A stretch of 64,000 nucleotides of DNA, from NCBI RefSeq assembly GCF_020537505.1, contig NZ_JAJBMO010000010.1, forward strand, positions 48,541 through 112,540, written 5' to 3'. The notes under the pieces are model-generated. The model had not been told where the DNA came from, made no database searches, and was given only the letters and a program-made list of their open reading frames with translations. Position 1 is the stretch's first letter, and every line of letters begins with the position of its first letter. Position numbers and translations under genes: made by a program. Source of the stretch: Blautia glucerasea. Lineage in GTDB: Bacteria > Bacillota > Clostridia > Lachnospirales > Lachnospiraceae. Shown here in pieces: positions 56,077 through 64,000 of this stretch.

Positions 56077-57087
56077 TTACTTGTCCAGTAAATGACAAGC
56101 TGCCCAGTGACCTGGCTCATGCTCTCTGAACACAGGAGCTGCCTGGCTGCACTTTTCAGTGGCATATGGACATCTGGTGTGGAAACGGCATCCGCTTGGC
56201 GGATTCATAGGACTTGGCACGTCGCCTTCCAGGATAATACGCTTTCTTGTCCGGCTCAGCTTTGGATCGGGAACCGGAACTGCGGAAAGCAGGGTCTGTG
56301 TATAAGGATGGATCGGATGTCTGTTCAGCTCATAGCTCTCTCCTAACTCTACAAGGGAACCAAGATACATAACACCGATTCTGTTTGAAATATGACGGAC
56401 AACGGAAAGGTCATGGGCAATAAACAGATAAGTCAGCCCCATCTGCTCCTGCATGTCCTCCAGCATGTTTACCACCTGTGACTGGATGGAAACATCCAGC
56501 GCGGAAATGGGCTCGTCACAGACAATGAACTCCGGTTTTACTGCAAGGGCGCGGGCAATACCAACACGCTGCTGCTGACCGCCGGAAAACTCATGTGGAT
56601 AACGGTTTGCATGCTCTGTATTTAATCCAACCTGCGCCAGCAGTTCTTTGATCATGTCCGCGCGATCCTTCTTGTTGGCCGCAAGCTTGTGGATATCAAT
56701 GGCCTCACCAATGATCTCGCCAACTGTCATACGAGGATCCAGGGAAGCGGACGGATCCTGGAAAATGATCTGCATTTTTCTTCTGTAAGGAAGCATTTTA
56801 GCAGCTTTGGCTTTTCCAAGAGGTTTGCCGTCTTTATCCAGAGGATTGTCGTAAATGGTCTCACCATCATAGATGATCTTTCCACCGGTTGGCTCGTAAA
56901 GACGAAGGATCGTTCTTCCAAGTGTGGTCTTTCCACAACCGGACTCTCCAACAAGACCAAGTGTCTCACCCTTTTTAATATAGAGGGAAACATCCTGTAC
57001 CGCCTGTACGCCTGGTCCCTTTACGCCATTGATTGGAAAATATTTTCGTAAATTCTCAATTTCGAGAAGCTTCTTTTCTTCTGCCAT
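56077..57087 (-). CDS. oppF: Oligopeptide ABC transporter ATPase OppF
   Basis: 336 aa. Walker A LVGESGCGKTTLGRTIL, signature FSGGQQQRVGIARAL, Walker B FIVCDEPISALDVSIQ, switch IAHDLSVVRHI. The C-terminal oligopeptide domain has the cysteine set CRFHTRCPYATEKC typical of Opp/Dpp ATPases. It starts one base after the oppD stop region (adjacent, no gap) and pairs with OppD to power peptide import. Confidence 0.94.
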   Translation of the reverse strand: MAEEKKLLEIENLRKYFPINGVKGPGVQAVQDVSLYIKKGETLGLVGESGCGKTTLGRTILRLYEPTGGKIIYDGETIYDNPLDKDGKPLGKAKAAKMLPYRRKMQIIFQDPSASLDPRMTVGEIIGEAIDIHKLAANKKDRADMIKELLAQVGLNTEHANRYPHEFSGGQQQRVGIARALAVKPEFIVCDEPISALDVSIQSQVVNMLEDMQEQMGLTYLFIAHDLSVVRHISNRIGVMYLGSLVELGESYELNRHPIHPYTQTLLSAVPVPDPKLSRTRKRIILEGDVPSPMNPPSGCRFHTRCPYATEKCSQAAPVFREHEPGHWAACHLLDK

Positions 57088-58095
57088 TTATTTCTCCTCC
57101 TTGTTCATAAGCTCCTGAACACGAAGCCAGCAGGCGGAACGATGTTTCTCGCCCACTTCCACGTAAGGAGGCATTTTCTTCAGACAGATCTTCATGCAAT
57201 GCTCACAGCGGGGAGCAAATGGACATCCTTCCGGCGGATTCAGCATATCAACCGGGGTTCCCTCAATGGGGATCAGTCTCTCATAGCTCTCAGCGTCAAC
57301 ACGGGGCATGGAACGAAGAAGACCTTTTGTATATGGATGTGCAGGCTCGTAGAAAATGTCATCTACTGGTCCCTGCTCCACAATCTTACCTGCATACATA
57401 ACCGAAACCTTGTCACAGATATCAGCCACAACTCCAAGATTGTGTGTAATGAAAATGATTCCCATTCCGGTCTTTTTCTGAAGATCTTTCATCAGGTCAA
57501 GAATCTGGGCCTGAATGGTAACGTCAAGAGCTGTGGTAGGCTCATCTGCGATCAGAAGCTGTGGATGGCAGATCAGTCCCATGGCGATCATAACACGCTG
57601 TCTCATACCGCCAGAAAACTCGTGTGGATACTGCTTCATACGCTTCTCCACATTGTTGATCCCAACCATCTCCATCATTTCCATGGCACGCTTCTGGGCC
57701 TCTTCCTTTCTGATCTTCCTGTCATGGGCACGAAGAGCCTCCACCAGCTGATTTCCGATGGTGTAAACCGGATTCAGGCAGGTCATAGGGTTCTGGAAGA
57801 TCATGGCTACTTTGTTTCCACGGAATGCAGTCATCTCTTCCTTGGAAAAAGAAAGGACATCTTTTCCCTCGAAGGTAATGGAACCTCCGATTACTTTACC
57901 TGGGGACTGAAGAAGCCCCATAATAGAATATGCTTCCTGGCTCTTTCCAGAACCGGATTCTCCAACAACTCCCATAACTTCGCCATAATCAAGGTCATAG
58001 GAGATACCGCCAACGGCTTTTACCTCGCCGGCCGGGGTAAAGAAGGAGACTTTCAGGTCTTTTACTTCCAGTAATTTATTTTTCTGTTCAGACAT
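57088..58095 (-). CDS. oppD: Oligopeptide ABC transporter ATPase OppD
   Basis: 335 aa. Walker A VVGESGSGKSQEAYSIM, signature EFSGGMRQRVMIAMGL, Walker B LLIADEPTTALDVTIQ, switch ITHNLGVVADI. C-terminal cysteines CPFAPRCEHCMKIC again mark the Opp/Dpp class. In Walker A the usual Ser/Thr after GKS is Gln (GKSQ), common in OppD/DppD proteins. It lies 15 bp after oppC. Confidence 0.94.
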   Translation of the reverse strand: MSEQKNKLLEVKDLKVSFFTPAGEVKAVGGISYDLDYGEVMGVVGESGSGKSQEAYSIMGLLQSPGKVIGGSITFEGKDVLSFSKEEMTAFRGNKVAMIFQNPMTCLNPVYTIGNQLVEALRAHDRKIRKEEAQKRAMEMMEMVGINNVEKRMKQYPHEFSGGMRQRVMIAMGLICHPQLLIADEPTTALDVTIQAQILDLMKDLQKKTGMGIIFITHNLGVVADICDKVSVMYAGKIVEQGPVDDIFYEPAHPYTKGLLRSMPRVDAESYERLIPIEGTPVDMLNPPEGCPFAPRCEHCMKICLKKMPPYVEVGEKHRSACWLRVQELMNKEEK

Positions 58096-58110
58096 TGTTC
58101 TCCTCCTCTC

Positions 58111-59475
58111 TTATTTCTTCAGCTTTGGATCAAGAGCATCGCGAAGTCCATCGCCAAACAGGTTGAATGCAAGGATCATAATACTCAGGATCACGGAAGG
58201 TACGATCAGTCTGTAAGTATAAGTGTACATACCGCTAAGTGCGTCTGTTGCCATGGAGCCAAGGCTTGGAAGAGGTGCAGAAACACCAACGCCAAGGTAG
58301 GATAAGAAGGACTCCAGGAAAATAGCAGACGGAATCTGCAGGCAGGTGGTAACAACGATCTGTCCGATACAGTTTGGAAGCAGATGACGACGGATGATCC
58401 TGCCGCCAGATGCACCAAGTGCTCTTGCTGCGGTTACATATTCCTGCTGTTTCAGCTGAAGTACCTGACCACGGATAATACGGCTCATAGTAACCCAGTA
58501 TAACAGACCAAATGCGATAAACATGGAAATCAGGTTCGGTCCAAGTACATTGACAAAGGACTTCAGCGGACTAGTTCCAGATGAGTTTACATAGTCGGTA
58601 AGGATTGGCTTCAATGCAGTTGCAATAAGAAGAACAACCAGCATCTCCGGAACTGCATAGATCAGCTCTACAATACGCTGCATCACTGCGTCAACCCTGC
58701 CGCCGCAGTAACCGGAAATAGCACCATAAAGGGCACCGATCACAAGTACCAGAATGGCTGCAAACACACCAACGGACATAGATACACGGGCACCATACAT
58801 AACACGGACCAGAATGTCACGGCCATACATATCAGTACCAAATACATGTGGAAAAACTTTTTCCCCATTTGCCTTACGCTCAAGCTCTGCCTGGGAATAT
58901 CCAAAAATGTGCTTCTTGATTCCAAGCTCCTTGCGGATGGAATCCTCATCTACATTCTGCTCCTCAGAAGACTCTTCGGAAGGTTTTGCAGCAACTTTTG
59001 CTTTTGCCCGGATAACAGCTTCATCTTTCTTGGTGAATTTCTCGCCATTTTTCTCAGCTTCTTCTTTCGCCTGGGCGATCATTTCGTCTACATCTACTAC
59101 ATCAGACTGGGTTCTTGCAGCGATTTCATCATTGACACGCTGTGTGTCCTCCAGGGTGTAGTGATATGGGTAAAGGTTCTCAGCACCTTTGTTAAATTCA
59201 TCATAGCCATATGGAATCAGAACTGGTCCCACAAAGGCAAATAAGAACAGAAATACGATCACACCAAGTGCAACCATAGCCACTGCATTTTTCTTTAATC
59301 TTCTCCAGGCATCCTTCCAATAGGAAACGCTCTGGCGGTCCTGAATGAAATCATCCTTCTCCTGTCTGGATGCAGATGTGAAATCATCCGGACTTAAATC
59401 CTGAAGGAGATTCTCTATATCCGGCTGAAGACTAACCGGACATTTCTTGATCTTCTTATCTTCTGCCACGATCAT
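58111..59475 (-). CDS. oppC: Oligopeptide ABC transporter permease OppC with long extracytoplasmic insert
   Basis: 454 aa, against about 300-345 usual. After an N-terminal OppC_N segment with the first helix (AVAMVALGVIVFLFLFAFVGP, about 65-86) there is a charged, helix-prone insert at about residues 100-210 (VDEMIAQAKEEAEKNGEKFT, EESSEEQNVDEDS). The normal OppC sequence then resumes with FGTDMYGRDILVRVMYGAR and the EAA loop ARALGASGGRIIRRHLLPN. The insert lies in the first outside loop, where it could meet the substrate-binding protein. The start overlaps oppB by 4 bp. Confidence 0.92.
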   Translation of the reverse strand: MIVAEDKKIKKCPVSLQPDIENLLQDLSPDDFTSASRQEKDDFIQDRQSVSYWKDAWRRLKKNAVAMVALGVIVFLFLFAFVGPVLIPYGYDEFNKGAENLYPYHYTLEDTQRVNDEIAARTQSDVVDVDEMIAQAKEEAEKNGEKFTKKDEAVIRAKAKVAAKPSEESSEEQNVDEDSIRKELGIKKHIFGYSQAELERKANGEKVFPHVFGTDMYGRDILVRVMYGARVSMSVGVFAAILVLVIGALYGAISGYCGGRVDAVMQRIVELIYAVPEMLVVLLIATALKPILTDYVNSSGTSPLKSFVNVLGPNLISMFIAFGLLYWVTMSRIIRGQVLQLKQQEYVTAARALGASGGRIIRRHLLPNCIGQIVVTTCLQIPSAIFLESFLSYLGVGVSAPLPSLGSMATDALSGMYTYTYRLIVPSVILSIMILAFNLFGDGLRDALDPKLKK

Positions 59476-60416
59476 TCTCCTCCTTTCGTAAGGCTGATTC
59501 TCGGGTCAGCAACCTTATACAGGAGGTCTACAACCAGGTTCATCAGGATAATAAATGCTGCCAGGAAAATAGTAGTTCCCATAATAACCGGATAATCACG
59601 GTTCTGGATGGACTGTACGAAGTAACGTCCAAGTCCCGGAATAGAGAACACACTCTCTACAACGAAACCACCGCAAAGGGTAAAGGCCACCTGCGGTCCT
59701 AAGTATGTAATAACTGGAATCAACGCATTTCTAAGGGCATGCTTGAAAATAATCTTTTTGTTTTTCAGACCTTTGGCGCGGGCTGTTTTAATGTACTCCT
59801 GGCTTAAGGAATCCAGCATGGCAGAACGTGTCTGACGTGCGGTATAGCACATTGGGTAAAAGCCCAGGGCAAAGCATGGCAACACATAGGCACGCCATCC
59901 CTGCGACGGGTCGAAAATAGACGGAAACAGATTCAGGGCGTTGTTTCCAGTCAGGGTTACCAGAAGGACAGATGCCACAACGAAGCTTGGCATGGAGATT
60001 CCAAGTGTACAGATCACACGAAGAATGCTGTCTGTCAGTTTGCCTCGCTTAAATGCGGCAAGACATCCAAGAGGTACACCTACCAGGATCGCCCACGCAA
60101 GTGCAAGTGCACCTACCTTGGCAGATACCGGGAACATATCCACGATAATGTCAAGAACTGCACGGTTCTTCTGCATCTTAAGTGATACACCGAAGTCACC
60201 GTGAAGAATATTTTTCAGATACATAAACAGCTGTACATAGACCGGCTTGTCCAGTCCATATTTGGCATTCAGCGCTGCAAGTGTGGACTCGGAAGGTGTT
60301 TTCTCACTGAGCCAGGGGCTTCCCGGTACAGCATTCATCAGCAGGAAGGTAAGACAGGCTACCAGAAAGATAGTCAGAATCGCCATTCCAAGTCTTTTTG
60401 CAAAGTACTTTCCCAT
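59472..60416 (-). CDS. oppB: Oligopeptide ABC transporter permease OppB
   Basis: 314 aa, six helices. KRLGMAILTIFLVACLTFLL at the N-terminus, NAKYGLDKPVYVQLFMYLKNILHGDFG after helix 1 and the EAA loop ARAKGLKNKKIIFKHALRNALIPV near residue 215. First gene of the operon; AGGAGG precedes ATG 60416; promoter TTGAAT, 17 bp, TATAAT lies 130 bp upstream. Confidence 0.95.
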   Translation of the reverse strand: MGKYFAKRLGMAILTIFLVACLTFLLMNAVPGSPWLSEKTPSESTLAALNAKYGLDKPVYVQLFMYLKNILHGDFGVSLKMQKNRAVLDIIVDMFPVSAKVGALALAWAILVGVPLGCLAAFKRGKLTDSILRVICTLGISMPSFVVASVLLVTLTGNNALNLFPSIFDPSQGWRAYVLPCFALGFYPMCYTARQTRSAMLDSLSQEYIKTARAKGLKNKKIIFKHALRNALIPVITYLGPQVAFTLCGGFVVESVFSIPGLGRYFVQSIQNRDYPVIMGTTIFLAAFIILMNLVVDLLYKVADPRISLTKGGE

Positions 60417-60543
60417 TTTTCCTCCTTATTTTGTCTGGCTGAAAACTTTTATTTCTGTTTCCTTTATGGAATGCTGCCAGAAACAGCATGCCCCTATCAG
60501 GATGATTTCTGACCAGAGTTCATTTTTATAATACGTGAGAAAA

Positions 60544-60572
60544 ATTATAGCATTTTGCAGTGCTTTATTCAA
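60544..60572 (-). promoter_or_regulatory. opp operon promoter
   Basis: Minus strand TTGAAT (60567-60572), 17 bp, TATAAT (60544-60549), giving a leader of about 120 nt in which I see no known riboswitch. From 60573 to about 60683 nothing recognisable is present. Confidence 0.65.
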
Positions 60573-60699
60573 GTAACATTTTAAACTTTAGAACAGTGAC
60601 AGTGCATTTTTTTAAGCTTGTACCATTTTTAAGTGATATCACCCTATATTTTTGTATATTTTGTACAAAGACATTTGTTTGTTTCACAAATGCAGACAG

Positions 60700-60785
60700 G
60701 TTTCCCACCGACAGCAGCAGAACAGGTTATCACAGCAGCTGCCAAGGCTCCTGCAGGCACGTACTTTGGCTCGTTGCACGCAAAA
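60700..60785. repeat. Palindromic intergenic element, copy C
   Basis: 60725-60785 aligns with the right two thirds of element B (GGTTATCACAGCAGCTGCCA against CGCTATCGCGGCAGTTGCCA, then CAAAGTA/CTTTGGCTCG parts). Hairpin core GCCAAGGCTCCTGC, AG, GCACGTACTTTGGC at 60741-60770. Confidence 0.6.
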
Positions 60786-60789
60786 TAAA

Positions 60790-60816
60790 AGAAGGACACC
60801 ATCTTGGCATCCTTCT
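60790..60816 (-). terminator. Terminator beyond the lipoprotein remnant
   Basis: AGAAGGATGCC, AAGAT, GGTGTCCTTCT on the minus strand followed by TTTATTTT. Confidence 0.75.
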
Positions 60817-61116
60817 CTCTCAATTCTTACCAGTTCTCCTTTTGCTTCGTCCGGCTCCGTGTCCTTCCCACAGCTCATAAGAAAAGCCACGCACAGAAGA
60901 ACCAGCAGCAAAATCCAGCCTCTTTTTCTCATACGGAATCTCCATTTCGCACCACATCCAGATTTCAAGTCACAAATTTTCCACCTGCAGCTCTTCAATA
61001 TGCATTATTTCCCTGCCTTTTCACAATAACAGCTTCAAAAATATGCGCCGCAGTTAATAATGATGATGTCAGTATGTACAAAATGAAACAATTTATACCT
61101 GGCATGCTGCTTTTTC

Positions 61117-62046
61117 TCAGAAGCCTTTCTTCTTTATATAGAAGGCAATGTCGTGATAAACCTTCTTCCGGTCTGTCTCATTGAGAATTTCGTGGCGCAT
61201 TCCCGGATACAGCTTGCCTTTTACATCCACATAACCGGCGTGGCGCATATCCTGCACTGCTTTTGCGAAATGGCGTACATTGATCATGCAGGGATCATCG
61301 GATCCGCTGACAAAGAGTACCGGCATTTTCGGCTTGGTGCAGTGCCAGTGCTTCACATCATAGGCGCGCTTCATCAGTTCAAATAGTGCCAGATAGCCGT
61401 CATCTGTGAAGGTAAATCCACACAGCTCTGAATCCGAATATTCCTGGGCTGCCGCCTTGTTTGCACAGATCCAGGAGGTACAATTTTTATCCTTGCGGAA
61501 GCGCATCACATTTCCGGCGAAGGAAAGTGTCTCGATAACTTTGCTCTTGTGGGTTGGTCCAAACACCGCACTTTCCATATGGGCGACTACCTCTCCAAGA
61601 GGTCTTGCCGTATTCTTACTTGGGGAACCACAGATGATCAGCATATCCATACAGTCATCATGCTCTCTTGCAAAAGCACGTACAGCCAGAGATCCCATGC
61701 TGTGCCCGAATAGGATCAGCGGCAGGTCCGGAAGCTGCTGGTGCATTTCCCGGTTCACCGCTTCAATATCCTTGAGGATGGCGTCTGCTCCGCCGCCATA
61801 CATATAGCCCAGATCATCCATGGCCCGCACACTTTTTCCATGACCGCGGTGATCGTGGATCACACATACATAGCCTTTTTTTGCCATGTATTCCATAAAG
61901 GGAAGATAGCGTTCCTTGTATTCGCTCATTCCATGCACGAGCTGCAGGATTCCCCGGTACGGTATCTCATCCGGAACCACTGCCAAAACGGAAATATCAA
62001 GGCCATCCGCCTCTGATTCTATATAAGCTTCGTATTTTGCACTCAT
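61117..62046 (-). CDS. Alpha/beta hydrolase, monoglyceride lipase / lysophospholipase-like
   Basis: 309 aa, serine aminopeptidase S33 (hydrolase_4) type. LQLVHGMSEYKERYLPFMEY near residue 35, VCVIHDHRGHGKS with the family HGxGxS, nucleophile elbow LFGHSMGSLAVR (Ser about 116), Asp in VSGSDDPCM and His in PGMRHEILNE. Likely cleaves acyl-glycerols or lysophospholipids in the cytoplasm; no signal peptide. GGCGG lies before ATG 62046 and a plausible promoter (TTTACG, 18 bp, TACAAT) is just upstream. Confidence 0.87.
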   Translation of the reverse strand: MSAKYEAYIESEADGLDISVLAVVPDEIPYRGILQLVHGMSEYKERYLPFMEYMAKKGYVCVIHDHRGHGKSVRAMDDLGYMYGGGADAILKDIEAVNREMHQQLPDLPLILFGHSMGSLAVRAFAREHDDCMDMLIICGSPSKNTARPLGEVVAHMESAVFGPTHKSKVIETLSFAGNVMRFRKDKNCTSWICANKAAAQEYSDSELCGFTFTDDGYLALFELMKRAYDVKHWHCTKPKMPVLFVSGSDDPCMINVRHFAKAVQDMRHAGYVDVKGKLYPGMRHEILNETDRKKVYHDIAFYIKKKGF

Positions 62047-62205
62047 AGTTTTTTCCGCCTTTCTGCTTTTTTCTTATTGTAACATATCCTGTCGTTGCCC
62101 GTAAATAGACACTATTCATGACCTGACCAATCTCTTTGTTACTGGTCACGGAGTGAACCGTAATACTTTCTTTTGCTTTCCCAGTGCTTCCCAGACGTAA
62201 ATGCT

Positions 62206-62234
62206 TTGACACTCTCCCTGGAGTATACTATAAT
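62206..62234 (+). promoter_or_regulatory. Consensus sigma-A promoter for the 62347 gene
   Basis: TTGACA (62206-62211), exactly 17 bp, TATAAT (62229-62234): both hexamers are perfect. The spacer holds ACTCTCCCTGGAGT, whose ACTC/GAGT ends form a short inverted repeat. The leader is about 105 nt. Between this and the lipase start a TGACCA/TGGTCA inverted pair lies at about 62132-62157; nothing else is seen in this 300-bp gap. Confidence 0.75.
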
Positions 62235-62346
62235 AAAAAATGATGTCACCAATTTTATATTCTAAACATAAAGATTACAGACACCTGGTACAGTACAACC
62301 AAACTTATAATATCATAGACATCATAAAATTAATCAAGGAGGAACC

Positions 62347-63456
62347 ATGGAAAAAAAACAATTAAATACACCAGAGGAGCAGCCCGTTCCAAAGAAGAAA
62401 AAGAAAGGCAAAGCCGGACGAATTCTACTCCTGCTTGTTCTCCTTCTCGCTATAGTCGCAGGCGCAGGCTACTATTTCTATGAGCGCAGCCAGCCAGCCA
62501 GGGAATTGGACAATTATCTTGCAGCCATTCAGAATCTTGATTTTACTTCAATGGAAAGCATGCTCCAGAGTGGCGATCTGTCTGCCCTTGACAACGCAGA
62601 TGTGCGAAATGCCACTTATGAAAGCTTCTTCAAATCCATCAATGCCAAGATGACCTGGAAGATCACCAAAACCAGTTTCAATTTTCAGGCAGGCACAGCT
62701 GAGGTTACAGCGCGGATCCGCTACGTGGACGGCTCTGACATTTACCGGGAAACCGTCACAGAATTCCTTCGCCAGATCGTTTCCAGCGCATTTTCCGGAG
62801 AAAGCCTTACCGAACAGGAGACACAGGACAAGCTTGCTTCTATTTTAAATGAAAAAGCAGCCAGCCTGGAGGATAAATTCAGCGAGACAGATATTATCTA
62901 TCCTATGATTAAGGTAAACGGCCAGTGGAAGATCACCGCTCTTGACGCGGAAACCGTGAAGATCATGTCAGCCAATTTCAAAAGCGTGGAAGAAGAGATC
63001 AGCCAGACATTGGCTGCTTCCGATTCTTCTGCCGACAATGCCACTGGAACAGCTGATCCCAGTGTCCAGGCTCCAGCATCCTCCGACGGCACCATTGATC
63101 TTACTAACGAACGTTTTTCCATTCATTATACACGGAACGTCGTTTCCACAGATTTTGGCGGTGAGCCTTGTCTTCTGGTTTATTACGATTACACCAACAA
63201 TGGAGAAAGCGCCTCAAGTGCTATGGTAGACGTAAATCTTACAGCTTACCAGAACGGAGCTTCTCTGGAAGCAGCCATTCCCTCCAGCAGTGATGATGCC
63301 ATTGATACCTTTATGAAAGAGATCCAGCCAGGTGAGACCGTGAACGTTTGTCAGGCATTTTCCCTTAAGGATATGAGCCCTGTTACTTTACAGGCAGCTG
63401 ACGCATTCGGACTGGATACCGGAATTACCGCTTCCCAGACATTGAATTTGCAATAA
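62347..63456 (+). CDS. Membrane-anchored protein with C-terminal DUF5067-like domain
   Basis: 369 aa. Lys-rich cytoplasmic start, one helix at about 26-45 (ILLLLVLLLAIVAGAGYYFY), then an extracellular helical/beta region (residues 50-210, DNYLAAIQNLDFTSMESMLQ, YPMIKVNGQWKITALD) that resembles lumazine-like or DUF4878-type lipid-binding folds. A Ser/Ala linker follows, and the C-terminal 130 residues (RFSIHYTRNVVSTDFGGEPC, VYYDYTNNGESASSAMVDV) look like DUF5067. AGGAGG precedes ATG 62347. Function unknown; the very strong promoter suggests high expression. Confidence 0.78.
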   Translation: MEKKQLNTPEEQPVPKKKKKGKAGRILLLLVLLLAIVAGAGYYFYERSQPARELDNYLAAIQNLDFTSMESMLQSGDLSALDNADVRNATYESFFKSINAKMTWKITKTSFNFQAGTAEVTARIRYVDGSDIYRETVTEFLRQIVSSAFSGESLTEQETQDKLASILNEKAASLEDKFSETDIIYPMIKVNGQWKITALDAETVKIMSANFKSVEEEISQTLAASDSSADNATGTADPSVQAPASSDGTIDLTNERFSIHYTRNVVSTDFGGEPCLLVYYDYTNNGESASSAMVDVNLTAYQNGASLEAAIPSSSDDAIDTFMKEIQPGETVNVCQAFSLKDMSPVTLQAADAFGLDTGITASQTLNLQ

Positions 63457-63466
63457 ACAGATAAGA

Positions 63467-63507
63467 AATACGCGAAAATCCAATTTCCGGTTTTCGCGTA
63501 TTTTTTT
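63467..63507 (+). terminator. Terminator after the DUF5067-like gene
   Basis: AATACGCGAAAA/TTTTCGCGTATT, perfect 12 bp stem, then TTTTT. Confidence 0.92.
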
Positions 63508-63559
63508 GCATAATTTTGAAGCAGAAAGAAACACTATAGATACGAAAGGATGGTGACTT

Positions 63560-63775
63560 ATGGGAAATAAATTTTTGAATTGTTTCTGTCTGACACTTAC
63601 ACTCATTGGTGCAGTTAACTGGGGATTGATCGGATTCTTTAATTTTAATCTGGTTGCCCTGATTTTCGGAAGCATGAGCTGGATCTCCAGGATCATCTAT
63701 GCACTAGTTGGACTCAGCGGCCTGTATCTGCTCAGTTTCTATGGTACGATCTGTTCCGCCGAAGACAATGCATAA
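63560..63775 (+). CDS. DUF378 family small membrane protein
   Basis: 71 aa with two membrane helices. CLTLTLIGAVNWGLIGFFNFNLVALIFG and IIYALVGLSGLYLLSFY are the DUF378 (YuzA-like) pattern, with the conserved GAxNWGLxG. GAAAGGATGGTGA precedes ATG 63560. Function unknown. Confidence 0.85.
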   Translation: MGNKFLNCFCLTLTLIGAVNWGLIGFFNFNLVALIFGSMSWISRIIYALVGLSGLYLLSFYGTICSAEDNA

Positions 63776-63840
63776 AAGGAGCTTCTTTTCTGTAACATAA
63801 CCGATCACGACAGGACAGCTTGCTCATACTCTCTTTTTAG

Positions 63841-63888
63841 AGCCTGATAAGCGCAGTTTTCAAAGACTGTTCTTACCAGGCTTTTTAA
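63841..63888 (+). terminator. Terminator after the DUF378 gene
   Basis: AGCCTGATAAG with CTTACCAGGCT, inner CAGT/ACTG, followed by TTTTAATTT. Confidence 0.75.
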
Positions 63889-63911
63889 TTTACGTTCTAT
63901 CCCGTTTATAC

Positions 63912-63944
63912 AAAAAAAGAACCAGGAAATAACCTCCTGATTCT
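63912..63944 (-). terminator. Terminator of the right-hand tRNA-Gly
   Basis: Minus-strand AGAATCAGGA/TCCTGGTTCT hairpin followed by seven T, 5 nt after the tRNA 3' end. Confidence 0.88.
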
Positions 63945-63948
63945 TAAG

Positions 63949-64000
63949 AGCGATAGACGGGGCTCGAACCCGCGGTCTCGACCTTGGCAAGGTCGCGCGT
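63949..64000 (-). tRNA. tRNA-Gly (anticodon GCC), partial
   Basis: The last 52 nt of a tRNA-Gly, cut by the window edge in the D stem; identical to 17211-17262 in inverted orientation. Anticodon loop TTGCCAA, T arm and discriminator U are visible. Confidence 0.96.

Larger units (their letters stand above)
60684..60932 (-). pseudogene. Truncated lipoprotein gene (remnant)
   Basis: ATG 60932 has GGAG at 7 nt and opens a clear lipoprotein signal: MRKRGWILLLVLLCVAFLMSC with the lipobox LMSC, then KDTEPDEAKGELVRIE. After about 35 residues the frame runs through a terminator hairpin (60790-60816) and palindromic element C, giving Cys/Arg-rich nonsense to 60684. A TAA just before the hairpin is in the +1 frame, so a single frameshift would give a lipoprotein of about 34 residues. 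It looks like the start of a lost lipoprotein gene; a short functional lipopeptide cannot be excluded. Confidence 0.4.

Noticed and set aside
61997..62212. 71-residue minus-strand frame upstream of the lipase
   Set aside because: It overlaps the lipase start and a strong divergent promoter, lacks a domain I can name and has no ribosome binding site; not supported as a gene.
63805..63990. 61-residue minus-strand frame across the right tRNA and two terminators
   Set aside because: It reads through a tRNA and two hairpins; considered as an integrase remnant at a tRNA site but no motif supports this.

Overview
The window is a stretch of bacterial chromosome from a low-to-mid GC Firmicute, most likely a gut Lachnospiraceae (Blautia/Ruminococcus-like, Clostridium cluster XIVa). 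The grounds are a PolC-type replicative polymerase, CodY, a CIRCE-controlled groESL, a class III fructose bisphosphatase, an XpaC/TelA pair, AGGAGG-type ribosome binding sites and many Clostridia-type membrane proteins. The genus is an inference. Nearly all genes lie on the minus strand and are vertically inherited-looking core genes. I see no IS element, prophage, integrase or CRISPR array.

Layout, left to right. 1-650: 5' part of a secreted cell-wall-binding repeat protein. 712-5432: a DNA-repair module (radical SAM protein, DUF4130-type partner, nuclease-helicase fusion) behind a promoter whose spacer holds a LexA box. 5642-11628: lysC, trmO, then a tightly overlapping operon (23S rRNA/tRNA uracil methyltransferase, DUF1622, PlsY-like acyltransferase, glycolipid glycosyltransferase) and a PAP2 phosphatase. 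11832-15884: an exopolysaccharide control and attachment set (BY-kinase with a Tyr-Gly-Lys tail, PHP phosphatase, Wzz-like protein, DUF5011 protein, LCP ligase) without sugar transferases. 16113-17262: a 3D-domain secreted protein and a tRNA-Gly. 17485-22016: purine genes (AICAR formyltransferase and an archaeal-type IMP cyclohydrolase under a ZTP riboswitch, then an amidase and guaB). 22098-25182: a small membrane protein and groESL. 25220-31433: codY, topA, dprA and comM, with a divergent XRE regulator. 31526-41648: a YARHG protein, a PurF-like protein lacking its catalytic cysteine, fbp, polC and ispG. 41723-44390: telA and xpaC. 44634-48226: ilvE, folA, thyA and a VanZ-like protein. 48386-53904: a small membrane protein, a heterodimeric ABC exporter and malQ. 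54184-60416: an oligopeptide permease operon. 60684-64000: a lipoprotein remnant, a lipase, two plus-strand membrane proteins and a second, inverted tRNA-Gly cut by the window end.

Two themes link the regions. First, regulation by nucleotide and stress signals can be read directly from the DNA: LexA boxes, a ZTP riboswitch over purine genes, CIRCE over groESL, and CodY-like boxes beside codY (CodY senses GTP, which guaB helps make). Second, a set of palindromic intergenic elements recurs at least seven times, nearly always just beyond the transcription terminator of the upstream gene. This is the least explained structure in the window.
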